A DNA stretch of 17,332 bases from Parachlorella kessleri (GCA_001598975.1 BBXU01000659.1:1-17332); one strand, 5' to 3'. Positions 1-11,300 are shown, numbered from the stretch's first letter. Numbers and translations are program-made. The notes: generated by a model not told the origin, from the letters alone.

Positions 1-604
1 CGGGGGCGACTGTGGGGCAGGGTCCCGCCATGTTCATGTTTACATGACGTGCATGGGTGGGCACTACTCTGGCAGGGCGGGGAGCGAGGTTACAGGGGAA
101 GGGTGGCGCCCCGGCACGTGCCTTTGCAGGGCTGCAGTGAGCACGCATCTGTGCTGGCCAGGGGGGAGCAGACGAGTTGTTTTGTGTTCCAATGGTTACC
201 TATGTCTGGGGTAGTGGAGTTGCTGGCCGCTTTGGCTGCTGTGTGCCAGCAGGGTTTGCCCTGGCATGTATGTGCGGATGCAGGGGGCTTGGCTACTTAT
301 TGCAGCCAGTGTGGCGGTGTATGTGGGTGCACACAGGCAGCAGTTACATTTGGTAGTATCAGGCTAGTGCACAGCAGTGCATTTGCGGTGTGTGGAACGC
401 CCCTGCCCCGAGTCCCTCGTCAGACTTGTGCTCTCCCACTCCGTGAGGCTGTTGGCCAAGCAGGGGAAGCAGGGGTAGCCGCTGTGCCCATTGTTCTACT
501 TGTGTGCCTGCCTGCCTGCCTGCCTGCCTGCCTATGCAGCAGCGCACGTTCCATGCCAAGACTTACGTGCAGTGCGTGACAGGGTCGCCCTGCCATCTGT
601 ACAG
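1..604 (+). other. Intron of the DDX52/ROK1-like gene (5' part lies outside the window)
   Basis: I see no exon in this stretch. It ends in a tacag acceptor at 600-604, immediately before the conserved helicase C-terminal exon. The sense strand is G/T-rich, like the other introns of plus-strand genes here. The helicase motif VI coding sequence (the HRxGRxGR region) that should precede the next exon is not recognisable in any frame, so the upstream exon is probably beyond position 1. The stretch also holds a (TGCC)7 microsatellite. Confidence 0.6.
505..532 (+). repeat. (TGCC)7 tetranucleotide microsatellite
   Basis: Seven perfect TGCC units lie in the helicase intron, about 72 bp before the acceptor. 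A shorter run of the same unit forms the acceptor tract at 3621-3637 in the PGD gene. Confidence 0.9.
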
Positions 605-1322
605 GCGAGGCGATAACCTTTTTTGAGGAGGAGGACGCTGGCCAGCTGCGCGGCATTGCCAATGTTATGCGTGCGGCAGGCTGCGAGGTGCGGGCCCTGC
701 TTGATCCCTGCATGGTATTTGCAGGCTAGCAGCTTTGCTTGTGCCAGCAGCATGGGGTCCGCAGCTCTTGGTGGCAACTGACGCCCAGAGGATAGGCAAG
801 GGGTGACTGCTGGCTGTGAGATCCCACTCTCCGTGGGGTTATGGCACAGTGGCCCCCCACTGTCAACCGCTTTCCCTGCTGTGTAGAAAGAACTACTCAT
901 GTGGATGCTGAGGCACTGCCTAGCTGCCTAGGGGTCCTCCTAAGTTGTTACCAGCCCGAGGTTGTTTGCTAGCAGTGGATGAGTGGCTACAGGTACCGGA
1001 GTGGATGCTGCAGCTGAAGAAGGAGCGGCGGAGAAAGCGCAAGGCGGCCGCCTCTGTGGACGGCATCAGCACAGAGCCTGGGCAGGTGGCCAAGCAGCAG
1101 AGGCAGCGGCGGCGGCAGGCACGGCAGCAGAGTGGAAAAGGCGAGGCGGTGGGGGCAGGGGCGGGGGCCAGCCAGCCGGAGTCGCAGCAGGCTGGCACGG
1201 CTGGGGAAGGCCGCAGGAGGCTGAGGAGGCGCGCAAGCGAGGGGGGACGGACAGGGAAGAACAAGGAGGTGGCAAATGGACCTGGAGGAGCGGGGGCAGC
1301 CAAAGTGTTGCGGCGGAAATAG
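605..1322 (+). CDS. DDX52: DEAD-box ATP-dependent RNA helicase, Rok1/DDX52/RH57 type (C-terminal end only)
   Basis: Two exons are visible: 605-687 and 993-1322, joined across a GT-AG intron at 688-992 in phase 0. The first entering codon is split (G|GC). The joined protein contains GEAITFF, then an acidic stretch, then IANVMRAAGCEVPEWML. From memory of the family this is the block that closes the second RecA domain of Rok1 (yeast), DDX52 (human) and RH57 (plant). These nucleolar helicases act in 40S/18S rRNA maturation. After it comes a tail of about 100 residues rich in Lys, Arg, Gly and Ala, ending in LRRK before a TAG stop. Such basic tails usually aid RNA binding and nucleolar localisation. 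All the catalytic motifs lie upstream, outside the window, so activity cannot be judged. A TGTAA poly(A) signal follows 65 bp after the stop. Family assignment is confident; the tail itself is low-complexity and not diagnostic. Confidence 0.85.
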
Positions 1323-1386
1323 CCACAAGAGGGCTCTGCCTAGGGGGTGCACTCGGGACCACGAGCCCTTCATGCTGGGTAAAAGA

Positions 1387-1391
1387 TGTAA
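1387..1391 (+). terminator. TGTAA polyadenylation signal of the helicase gene
   Basis: TGTAA is the usual poly(A) signal of green algae. It sits 65 bp after the helicase stop codon, which would give a short 3' UTR ending near 1400-1410. Confidence 0.55.
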
Positions 1392-1684
1392 CAAACAGTG
1401 GTTGTTCCACTGCCTTCCTGTCACGTGCACTTCCCTCTTGAACAGTGGCTGTTAGGTAACTCTTCAAGCCAGACGTTCCAAGGGAGAGGAGTTACTGAGA
1501 CAAAGCCTTGCGCCGCCAGGCGCCTGCAGGCTCACCCCTGAGCTTGGGGCCCCCCTTAAATTTTGGCCCGATGAGTCATGCCCAAACACGAAGGGTGCCC
1601 TTGCGCCCCAGGCTGAAAACTGGCAACCCTGCACAGTACTTGCATAAGCTGTGCAGCGCTTCACCCTTTTTGGAATTTTGCACG
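1392..1684 (+). promoter_or_regulatory. Intergenic region, probable PGD promoter and 5' UTR
   Basis: This is the gap between the helicase poly(A) signal and the first candidate ATG of PGD. I see a CACGTG G-box core at 1422-1427 and a TGAGTCA bZIP-type palindrome at 1572-1578, 107-113 bp upstream of the ATG at 1685. An AT-rich patch (TTAAATTTT) lies near 1556-1564. No TATA box in a convincing position and no separate gene are visible. The transcription start cannot be placed from sequence alone. Confidence 0.4.
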
Positions 1685-1890
1685 ATGACCTTCTCACAGG
1701 GGCTGCTGCTGCACAGCTTGCCGGCTGCAAGCACAGGGCCATCAAACAGGGCACTGCTCTTACCCTTGGGACTGAGGGCAGGAAAGCCGCAGGTGCAGCA
1801 ATGCAAGCTCCAAGGACCTGGCTCGACGCACCGTCGCCAACTTGGCCTCAGGGTGTCCGCCGCCCAGGCACCTGCGGCAGAGCGTGCCAG
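1685..1890 (+). other. Candidate 5' exon encoding a plastid transit peptide of PGD
   Basis: The frame from ATG 1685 gives 68 residues rich in Ser, Ala, Leu, Arg and Gln, with no Asp and a single Glu near its end. It finishes with [12 protein letters not shown], a typical stromal-cleavage-like segment. A donor AG|GTTGGA at 1890/1891 leaves phase 2. The acceptor ctgctttgctgcag ending at 2004 then supplies C, CCC, ATG, so the reading frame runs straight into the enzyme. A second phase-2 donor (GA|GTGCCA, exon end 1896) would also work. Both donors are weak matches to consensus, which is the main doubt. Confidence 0.6.
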
Positions 1891-4800
1891 GTTGGAGTGC
1901 CAAGCTCACGTCATCTGGAGCGCCTATAGCCTCAATTAGGTGCTGCGCTGGTCTTCATATTCATTCTGGCTTCGATTTCTATCAAAAGACCTGCTTTGCT
2001 GCAGCCCCATGGCCAAGCAAGCGCACTCAGTGGTGGGCCTTGTCGGCCTGGCCGTGATGGGGCAGGTGAGCTCTTATCTCGTTGAGACAGGTTGTGATCA
2101 GGCTTAAAAGCCTTGCTGTGGCACCGTGGCCGCGTGTCGGCACATGCACGGCCCAAAACGCACAATTGCCAGGATCGCCGATTGAGGAATACCGCAACTG
2201 AGCGCACAGATTGGAAGCTAAGGATCGCCGACTGGTGCAGAACCTGGCCCTCAACGTGGCAGAGAAGGGTTTCCCCATCTCCGTCTTCAACCGCAGTTAT
2301 GAGAAGACCGAGGCAGCTGTGAACAGGGCCAAGAAAGAGGGTAAGCGTGGCAGGAGAGATAGTGGCTGTGGTTGCAAGTCCTGACTGAACAGCCTGGGTT
2401 GTGGGGAGGGTGCAACCCGGAGGTTGGATCAGTTGTTGAGGCGCTGCAGACTTGTGGCACTGTCGGCAGAAGGATTGGGTGGAATCTTCACTGTTATTTT
2501 CACTGTTAACCACGGCAAACTTCTTGGCACTGGCAGGTCTTGGCGAGCTGCTGCACGGCTACGAGGACATCAAGGACTTTGTAGCCTCCCTTGAGCGTCC
2601 CAGGTGTGACCGCGGGGATGTGTCTATCGATCTGGCATCCTTAAAAACCAGTTCTGTCGTCAGCCGCTTCTGCTGCGAAGCAGCTGGACATGAGCCGTGT
2701 CCTACCTGCCTCCTTTACCACAAACAGTGTCCTTCTGTTCCACTGCATGCAGCATACTTGGATACTCTGATACAGCCTGTGAAGTCTGAGTAATGTGTGA
2801 CATACATGAAGATGTACACAGCGTGCATAGCGCCGCCCGAACTGTTCCTTTGTACCGCAGGCGGGTAATCATTCTTGTGAAAGCCGGCGCCCCTGTAGAC
2901 CAAACCATCGAGCACCTGACACAATACCTGGAGCCTGGTGACATCATAATTGATGGCGGGAACGAGTGGTGAGTTGAGGGAGGAGCAGCAGCAGCAGGGC
3001 TCGGCTGGAAGTAGTGCGAGGGCAGCACTAAGGCCCTGGCCCGTGCCTTGCAGTTGAGCAAGCCCATCCTTCCTGATCTTGTGGTAGTTACTGTATCTTG
3101 TATGGTAAGCTGTAGCTTGATGGTCGGCTTGTGGACAGCTGCCATATGTGCTCAAAAAGGTTACCGTGGTAGCGCATGGCCTCAGCCCTCCCATGCACGC
3201 ATAGGGACCCCTTGCACCCCCGCGCTGCACCCCGAGCTGCGTACTGAATGTGGCTGCACTGCGCTGGCCCATGCAGGTATCAGAACACCGAGCGGCGGCA
3301 GGCTATGCTGAAGGAGAAGGGCATCTTCCACATCGGCATGGGCGTGTCGGGCGGAGAGGAGGGGGCACGGCGAGGTGGGTGGGGCCGTGGGCCCGGCTGG
3401 CACAGTGTGCCCCGTGTGGGCAGCGGCCCGCTTGGCAGCAGCGAGACGGCTGTAGCGTGGTCCATGATGTCCTTGACACGACCCCTGCCCAGGCACCTTG
3501 CCGCTCATCACGCCAGGAACTTTGGAACTTGGGCGTGTGGTGCCCACCTGTTGGTGCCGCGCATTCTCAGCGGCGCTTGCAGTGTGCTGGTGGCCAGCCA
3601 AGGATGAGGTGGCGGGTGGATGCCTGCCTGCCTGCAGGTCCGTCCATGATGCCTGGCGGCGACGCGGAGGCCTACAAGCACCTGCAGCCCATCGTGGAGA
3701 AGGTGGCGGCCCAAACAGACGACGGCGCCTGCGTGACCTACATCGGCAAGGGTGGCTCGGGTGAGGGGCCAGAAGTAATGGCGAGAACAGCGTGCCTGCT
3801 TGTTAGCTGCCAATGGGCAGGACGCAGGCTGGCAGGCTGTGTGTCGTTGCATGGTGTGGAGGAGGGGTGCGCCCCAGCACAAGAGAGCCGCGCGGGCACT
3901 TGTGGTCCCCTCAAGAGCGATATCTACAATGCCCCTGCATTATTCCCCCGACAATCGAGCGTGTACTGAGGGGGGCGCAGCCACCTCCGGATTGCCTGAG
4001 ATGGCCCTGTCAGCCCCCCAAGTGGTAGGTCTTGTGGGTGCTGTCTCCCGCTGTGCATGCGTCTCGCTCAAGATCATCCTGAGTGCTCACCTGCGTTCAG
4101 GCAACTACGTGAAGATGGTGCACAACGGCATCGAGTACGGCGACATGCAGCTGATCGCGGAGGCGTACGACGTGCTACGGGTGGTGGGAGGCCTGTCCAA
4201 CTCGGAGCTGGAGGAGGTGTTCACACAGTGGAACAAGGTAGGGTTTTGTCATAGCATGCACGCCGCGGCGTCTGATGACCAGGGTATGGTTGGGCCTGTT
4301 CAGTGGTCTCCAGTACGTTTGGTAACCCTCATGGTCATGTATATAGATTGTGTATACCAGCCTTCCCATCCACTGGTAGCGACCCTGACCTCAGTCCCCT
4401 GCCTCCTGCCTGGGCACTAAGTGTCCCCGGGGGTCCTAGTTGCGGCAGTGACTCATCATGCATCTGTTCTGGCAGCAGAACCTGACACGACCGTGATAGG
4501 TGCAGTCATGCCCATCTGCACCGCAGGAGAGGGCTAGTTTGTTTCCTTGTTGCAGTTGTAGTCAAGCATGGTGGATTTGTAAGGAGGCAGTACTTACACG
4601 GCTGCTGCCTGTGTGCAGGGTGAGCTGGAGAGCTTCCTGATTGAGATCTCTGCCAGCATCTTCAAGGTCAAGGACGACAAGGGCGAGGGCCAGCTGATCG
4701 ACAAGGTGCTGGACAAGACGGGCATGAAGGTGAGTCATGGCTGCGCCTCTTCCCTCAGGCGGTGTTGAACCCGAGTCCTCCACCATGGTTGACATGGGTG

Positions 4801-7310
4801 ACGGCAAGGGCTCATTCCACAGTGCTGGACAAGCCGCACATGGAGGCACGCTGGGCTCGAGGCATAGACTTGAGGCACAAGGAGCTGGCCGCGGCAAGAG
4901 GGGTGTGGGGTTCATGGAGCTGATTGGTCGCCTTAGCGCAGCAGCGCAGCAGGGCCGGCAGCTTACGCGGCAGTGAGTGGGATTGGGAGGCCTTGCACAT
5001 TGCAAATGAAGGCTGGAGCTGGGTTGTTGGATTACAGTAGCGCGGGGCGCAGCTCCATGGGACTAGCTTGGGAAGTTGGGTGGTCTCCCCTCTGCAAATT
5101 ATCTTCGAGGCAACTCAGCCCTTCCCCCCCTCCTTCCCTTGTTCGTGCAGGGCACGGGCAAGTGGACCATCCAGCAGGCGGCCGAGCTGTCAGTGGCCGC
5201 GCCCACCATGGAGGCGGCCCTGGATGCGCGCTTCATCTCGGGGCTCAAGGAGGAGCGCGTGGCGGCGGAGAAGTTCTACGCGGAGCTGGGGGTGGCGCCA
5301 CCAAGTGAGCTGTTGCTAGAGATGGGTGGAGATTGACCGCTGTCGGTCTGTTCGGTGCCTGGGGGTAGCTGAGGTGAAGTTCGGGCCCCACACGCCCGGA
5401 CACTGCACCTTCCCAACTGACCACTTTGCAGCATGCGGGATGGGCATGGCAGCATGTGCAGGGTTTGCTTGCGGCAGCCCAACCTGAAGCCCTCAAGTCA
5501 TGTGACGTTAGCGCAGCCCTTGTGTGTGCTCGTGCTGACAGAGGGTGAGACCCCGCAGGTGCCGGCACGTCCGACGTGTCCAAGCAGCAGCTGATCGACG
5601 ACGTGCGGTCGGCGCTGTACGCCTCCAAGATCTGCTCCTACGCCCAGGGCTACAATATCATCCGCGCCAAGAGCATCGAGCAGGGCTGGAACATCGAGCT
5701 GTCGGGCCTGGCACGCATCTGGAAGGTGCGCAGCTGCCTCCTCCTATTTTGTGTCGGCGCCTGGGCTGGCCACATGGCCTTCATGAAAGGGGCAGGCCTT
5801 GCTGACTGTGAGCTGTGTGGTTGGCTAGAAACTGCCCCCAGTTGGATAAGGCCCACCCCCCCACACGCCCGGGGGAGGAACTTGCCGGCAGGGCTGGGTG
5901 CAGCTTGACGTACGAGGGCGGGCAGCTGAAGCCGGTGGTGCTTGGTGCGTGGGCTGGCCTGTGTGTGTTGGCCTGTGGGCTGGCCTGTGTAGGTATCTCC
6001 TTGTTGAAAGCGTCGGGTACCTGCCTTCTTTTGGCCACGCTGTGTCTTGGCGGCACTCGACCGCATGTGGCCCTGTGTGCCTGCACCCAGCAGCCCTTCT
6101 CACTCGCTTGCGGTCCACACTGGGCTGCAGGGCGGCTGCATCATCCGTGCCGGCTTCCTGGACCGGATCAAGCAGGCCTACCAGCGCAACCCTGACCTGC
6201 CCAACCTGCTGGTGGACCCCGAGTTTGGCAAGGACCTGGCCGAGAGGTGGGGCGGGGCAGGATGCAGCTTTGAGCAGTGACAGTCTCGAAACAGTTGCGG
6301 CAGGTGGGCTGGGGCAGCAACGCCAGGGCGGCATCGGAAAAAACCCTTGTTGTCGGTCGATCGGACGACCGCAGCGCTGTCTAAGCGCAGCCATGGAGCG
6401 CGCATCGACTCGCTCGCTACTGAGGGGATGGGTAGACAGGGTCGCAGGATCACACTTGCCACAATCAACAGAGGGTGATGGGTGCGTGCCAGCCAAAGTA
6501 GTGCCTCCTCACTCTGTTATCATTGCTGATGGGTCCCCGGTACTTGTAACACGCTGCGTGCAGGCAGGCGGCGTGGCGGCGCGTGGTGCAGCTGGCCGTG
6601 GGCGCCGGCATCGGCACCCCCGGCATCACCGCCTCGCTCAACTACTTTGACAGCTACCGCCGCGGCAGCCTGCCCGCCAACCTGGTCCAGGCGCAGCGCG
6701 ACTTCTTCGGCAGCCACACCTACGAGAGGAACGACGGCGTGGCCGGCTGGTTCCACACGGTGCGTGGGGGCACGCGCCCCTGTGTCTAGCTGTCCGTGCT
6801 GCAGCCAGTGGTGCATGGTTAAGGGGATGAGCCGCTGTATTTTGCTTGTCCTGGGCGATGCCTGGAGGTACTTCTCTGTGCCTGTGGAGCTTTGTTGGAT
6901 ACATCCAGATGTGATGTGCTGCTTTTGGGGACAGGGGACCCCTGCGGGGTTTACTGCATGCCAGGGGGGCGAGTGACGGGCTGGGGTGTGTGCGACGTGG
7001 CGGGCTCGGTGAGGTGGGTGGGCTGGCTTGTGCATATGACATGAGGTTACGTGGTAGGCACGAGGGAGGGCTATGATGGTGGCAGATTGTAGGTGGTTCA
7101 AGGTGGTGGGCATGTATACACCTGGCGCCTGCGCTGTGTGAGTAATGTTGGGTAAGCCAGGGGAGTGTGGAAGACAAGCCCGGGCTGACAAGAGTCTCTG
7201 GGGTGCTGCTGCCTCTGCTGACATGCCTCTCCTGCCAATAACTGGTGCAGGTCTGGGACCCCACTTTTGGCTCGGCTGATTCCATCACCACCTCCGGCTA
7301 CAACCAGTAG
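1685..7310 (+). CDS. PGD: 6-phosphogluconate dehydrogenase (decarboxylating), probably plastid-targeted
   Basis: Catalyses 6-phosphogluconate + NADP+ to ribulose 5-phosphate + CO2 + NADPH in the oxidative pentose phosphate pathway. Exons: 1685-1890 (probable transit peptide), 2005-2065, 2241-2340, 2537-2603, 2861-2968, 3277-3374, 3638-3760, 4101-4237, 4619-4729, 5151-5304, 5559-5725, 6131-6246, 6564-6759, 7251-7310. From the inner ATG at 2009 the product is 497 residues, close to the family norm; the long form has 567. Numbering from the inner Met: [16 protein letters not shown] fold at 10-21, IIDGGNEW near 104-111, [12 protein letters not shown] at 131-142, catalytic Lys189 and Glu196 in [22 protein letters not shown] at 267-272, [13 protein letters not shown] with Arg458 and His464. 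All key residues are present. The start at 1685 rests on leader composition and phase match; 2009 is the conservative alternative. The C-terminus (GYNQ) is not a peroxisomal signal. Confidence 0.93.
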
Positions 7311-8335
7311 GCCTCCACAATTCACGAGTTGATGCAAGCCTGCAACCTAGGCGTATAGCGCTGGGCTGCTGTCAGGTGTTGAGCTGCGGTGGATGCGGTG
7401 GATCCACAGGTAGCCGCCGCCAGGGTTGGCAGTGTGCCGGCCTTCCCAACAAATGTGGCCCACCACAAAGATGACGCCCCGTGCTGCCAATGACTGAAAT
7501 GACTGGGGCGGGTTGATATATGTACGTTGTTCTAGCCCCTAGCAATGCCTTCGTGTCTGTTATGTACTTGTGTACTGTGGCTGCTGCACGGAGCGTCTGA
7601 TAGCCTCCCACCTTGCAGCGCCGAACTTTGCTCGGTCGGTTGCTTCCAAGCTAGTAAGTGCATGTTGTTGCTTCCCTGCCCCACCGCCGCGAGTGCATGT
7701 CCTGCAAAGCGTGAGCTTTCCCAGCGCCAGCAGTCAGCGTCTCGGCCTCGGTTGCTGACACCCTTGTATTTGTGAAACCCCAAGATGCAGCTATAGAGGC
7801 GGCTGCCCTGTAAGCCCTTGGCTCAGCTGCTGGTTCACCCAGGTGGTTTTAGTTGCGTGTGCACCAGGGCTGCATGCCTTGTTACCTTTTGTGGCAGCGT
7901 CAAGGAGTGCTTGGAGGCGGTGCTGGGAGGCGCAAGCATGCAAAAGGGGTTGTGGCACGTGTTGTGTGGGGCGATGCTTTCATCATGGGGGGTAGGTGCA
8001 CCAAGAGCCTCCATTATAGCTGTAGTAGCATTCACAACACAGAACAGACATGGGCCTCACCAGACACAACTGCACACAGCGATGGCCCACCTCTCATCAG
8101 TGGGCACACTGAGCATCATCTCGACATACCGCCCTGTTAGTTCAGCTCAACCCTCACTACCTGTTCGCATTACCTGCCACCCATGCTAATAACTTCATGA
8201 TGATCCTGCCATCAACAAAAGTGGTGGCACGTCCGAGGTTGGCAGTCCAAGGTCCACTGGCAGTCAACCTTACCAAACCGCGTTCAAGAGCCTGCGGATC
8301 CCTGCTGGCTTTCGCTGCCCCTGCCTCTGTTGATC
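7311..8335 (+). other. PGD 3' UTR plus LamG upstream region (no gene seen)
   Basis: No conserved exon was recognised across these 1,025 bp. Part is probably the PGD 3' UTR, ending soon after the TGTAA at 7809-7813. The remainder would be promoter and 5' UTR of the LamG gene. A CACGTG core lies at 7956-7961, about 375 bp before the LamG ATG. No TATA box was evident. The open frames here have no recognisable protein content. Confidence 0.5.
7809..7813 (+). terminator. Candidate TGTAA polyadenylation signal of PGD
   Basis: This is the first TGTAA after the PGD stop codon, about 500 bp downstream. That implies a long but plausible algal 3' UTR. No closer match exists between 7311 and this site. 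Confidence 0.4.
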
Positions 8336-11300
8336 ATGAAGACAGCACTCTGGTTTGCCTTGCTGCTGGCAGCTACTACAGCTTTGGGAGCAGCACCCGG
8401 TGCCCTCCCTGAGCCAGTGGCATACTTCAACCTCACAGGTGCCTCGGGACACAGGTTCACCAAGCGTGAAGACTGGCTGGCCAGCCACTCAAGGGCCAGG
8501 GACACTGCCCTGCAAAAGTGCTGAGGTTTCCACTGCCAGCTAGACTTACTGCCTTTAAGTTTGTTGCTTGGCTCATGCGCCAGGCTGACACTGTCCCTTC
8601 GCATAGGCATAGCCAGATATGTTGATGCCAGGGAGGCAAGCTCAGACTAGGGATCTCATTCCCTGTGTAGTTACTTTTCAGGTGGCAGCCTCGCATCTAC
8701 CGTCCCAGAGGGGGTATACCAGGGGGAGGGCAACGAGATCATGTGGCAAGACGACCCCGTCTTTGGCAGCGTCCTCACATGCAACAGGGTGTGCCACATG
8801 CCCTTGAAAGCCTGGTTGCCAGGCTAGGAAGAGTGGAACATGCGGGGCCAAGGCAAGCAGCCCAAGGCTTATAAGAGTGTCTGCAGGACGGCAGCAGCTA
8901 CGTCACAATCCCAGGCGTGGAGTATGGGGCTGGTGGACCCTTTGCAATTTCCCTCTGGGTGAAGGCCGACGTGATCAATGGTGAGTTGGTGAGTGCTGGC
9001 CAGCCCAGCTCTTGGCCACTGTGAATACGATTTCTGACACTCATCGGGTCTGGGAGTGTGGTGGTGGCAGCGGCCGGGTGTGGGCGCCCCCTTGGCAGCT
9101 AACCCCTCCCGACATGGCACCAAGCCTTTGGCCCAGCTGGGACTCACCGGGTGGTGCATGCCATCACGTGTTGGTACTCGGATCTTGTGGATCATGGGCA
9201 AAGTACGTCCTGGCGTTTTGTTGATACCGCTATAGGGACTCACGGCAGCATGGTCAGGTGGCGGTACGCTGTTAGACTAGACTGGAGTAGCCGTGGAGTG
9301 CATGCTCTGCTTGCAGGGGCAGAGGTGGAGTACATCTACTCGCACAGCACCGGCCAGCAGACACGCTCCCCCTCTGGGCCAAATCAGGCAGGCCAGGCGG
9401 GGTCAAGGGTGCTACTAGGGTGCTACTAGGGTAGTACCCAACTGGGGTGTTCATCTTGCACTGCAAGTCAACCATCTTGCCCAGCCAATATACCCACTGC
9501 GCTTTCCCTGAAGCAATGGCAGTACCCAAGGTGGCGTGTCCAGCTTGTCACTGGCTACTCAAGATGCACCTCCGGTCACCAGGTGCCACCACACCACCAA
9601 CCACAGTGTGTCTGTCCCAGGCCACGAAAGAGGACGCTAGGCATCTCACATGGGGCAGTGCCTGGCTGCAGGTCCACTTGTACACTGCCGAGCCTGGGCA
9701 CCTGGCCTTTGGAGTGATGCGCACTCTAATCCGCGACAGTACCGACATGGCAGACGACCCCACCGGGTTTCTGTTCCTTGACTCGGACGGCTGCATCTCC
9801 AGCAACGGATGCGTGGGCCCGACTCGCAATGTGTCTGAGGTGAAGTTGTCAGTATGGGTGGCACGTGGTGCGAATCGGGAGTGAGAGTTGGGCTGTACTA
9901 GCAGGGCTGGATGCAGAGTGCGCCCTAAGTCTAGTTGCCGGTCTCCTTCAAGGAAGACAGCCGCGGCAGGCAGCAACCGGGGACAGCATATCTGCCACAG
10001 TAGATGGGGCGGGCAAGGGGTGCTCATAGCACACAGCCAAGCTCTTAGCAGGGTGCCCCAGCCAGAGGAAAATCGTAAAGCAAACCCGCCTGCCATGCTC
10101 TGATGTGTTGAGTAGCATGCCATGCAAGGCATACAGCTTGGTGTCACTTGGGTGGCTGCATGATGCTGTGTACCCGGGACCGGCACTGTGCTGCCAAGCG
10201 CAGCTGCTGGCATGGCTGTTGTTAGCATGGGTGGCAGGTGGTGCAAACAGGAAGTGAGAGCTGGGCTGGACTGACAGGGCTCAATGTTGTGGTTGCCGGT
10301 GCCAGTTCGTTGACACATGGCACATGGTCACTATCACCACTCAGCCTGGCGGCGGCAATGGCTACCAGGTGTACATTGACGGCGCTCTGGCTGCCCAGGT
10401 CAAGGATGGAGTCACGTACACAAGTAAGGGGGGGCGCCTGTGGGTTGTACCTGAGCCCCTCAAGGTGTGATGCCCTGGAAGATGTTGGTGTTGATGGTGG
10501 CAGACAGTGTGAACAGAGAGGAGACGGGGCGAACTGTACTGGCGGGGCTGGATGCAGTTATGCTCTGGGTCTCGCCTGACTTCTGTCTTTGTCGATGGTG
10601 GCAGGCCATGCGAAGAGAGGGGAGGCACGGTTGAACTGGACTGACAGGACTGATTGCAAGGCACCTGGGGCATGCCTGACTCTGGGCCAGTAGGGCGTCT
10701 CTGACATTGCAGGGACTGACGGCGAACGTTTCGAAGCAACAGCAGGGGCACCCATGGCTCTCCCAGGGCCCATTGTGCTATGTGGGAGGAACGACCTGGA
10801 CCCTGACGTTAGTCAGACCCTGGTGGCATGACCACCTGTGCCTGCTACTCACTCGCTCCTCCTTGCCTGTGTGCCAAGCTCTGGCAGCACGAGTGTTGCA
10901 CCCTACCTCAGCAGGGTGCCAAGCCCAGCATGCGTGCCGTGCCCCCCAACTCGAAGCTACTGCTTACCAACACAACCCGCCCCCGGCTGCCTGCAGCGCT
11001 TCTTCTCCGGCAGCATCGCCCGGCTGGCCATCTTCAACACCTCCCTAGACCCCGGGGACGTGGCAGCCCTCTTTGCCGCCAAAGGCTACGAGGGGACCCA
11101 GGCTGCCGGCGCCCCAGCCAGTGAGGGGCCCACCCAGCTGCCTTCTCCAGCCGCAGCAGCCGCCCCAAGCAACTGCACAACCCCCTGCTTCGCGGACTCA
11201 GCAGCGGGTGGGAGCAGCAGGTGTGGTGACGGCACCGGCGTGTTACAGGCGTGCTTCACTGGGGAGCCTGCCCCCGACTGCACCACCGGGTGCCAGGAGA

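Noticed and set aside
3250..3969. Plus-strand 239-codon open frame across PGD exons and introns
   Set aside because: It reads through splice sites in a frame different from the conserved enzyme. The PGD exons explain the region fully.
8439..8524. Extension of LamG exon 1 through the following in-frame codons to a stop
   Set aside because: The GT at 8439 joins in phase to GGSLAST of exon 2; the extension ends in a stop and has no LamG character.
9548..10318. Long minus-strand open frame (256 codons) opposite the LamG gene
   Set aside because: It runs antisense through LamG exon 5 and a repeat-bearing intron, with no recognisable protein content. GC-rich DNA gives long chance frames.
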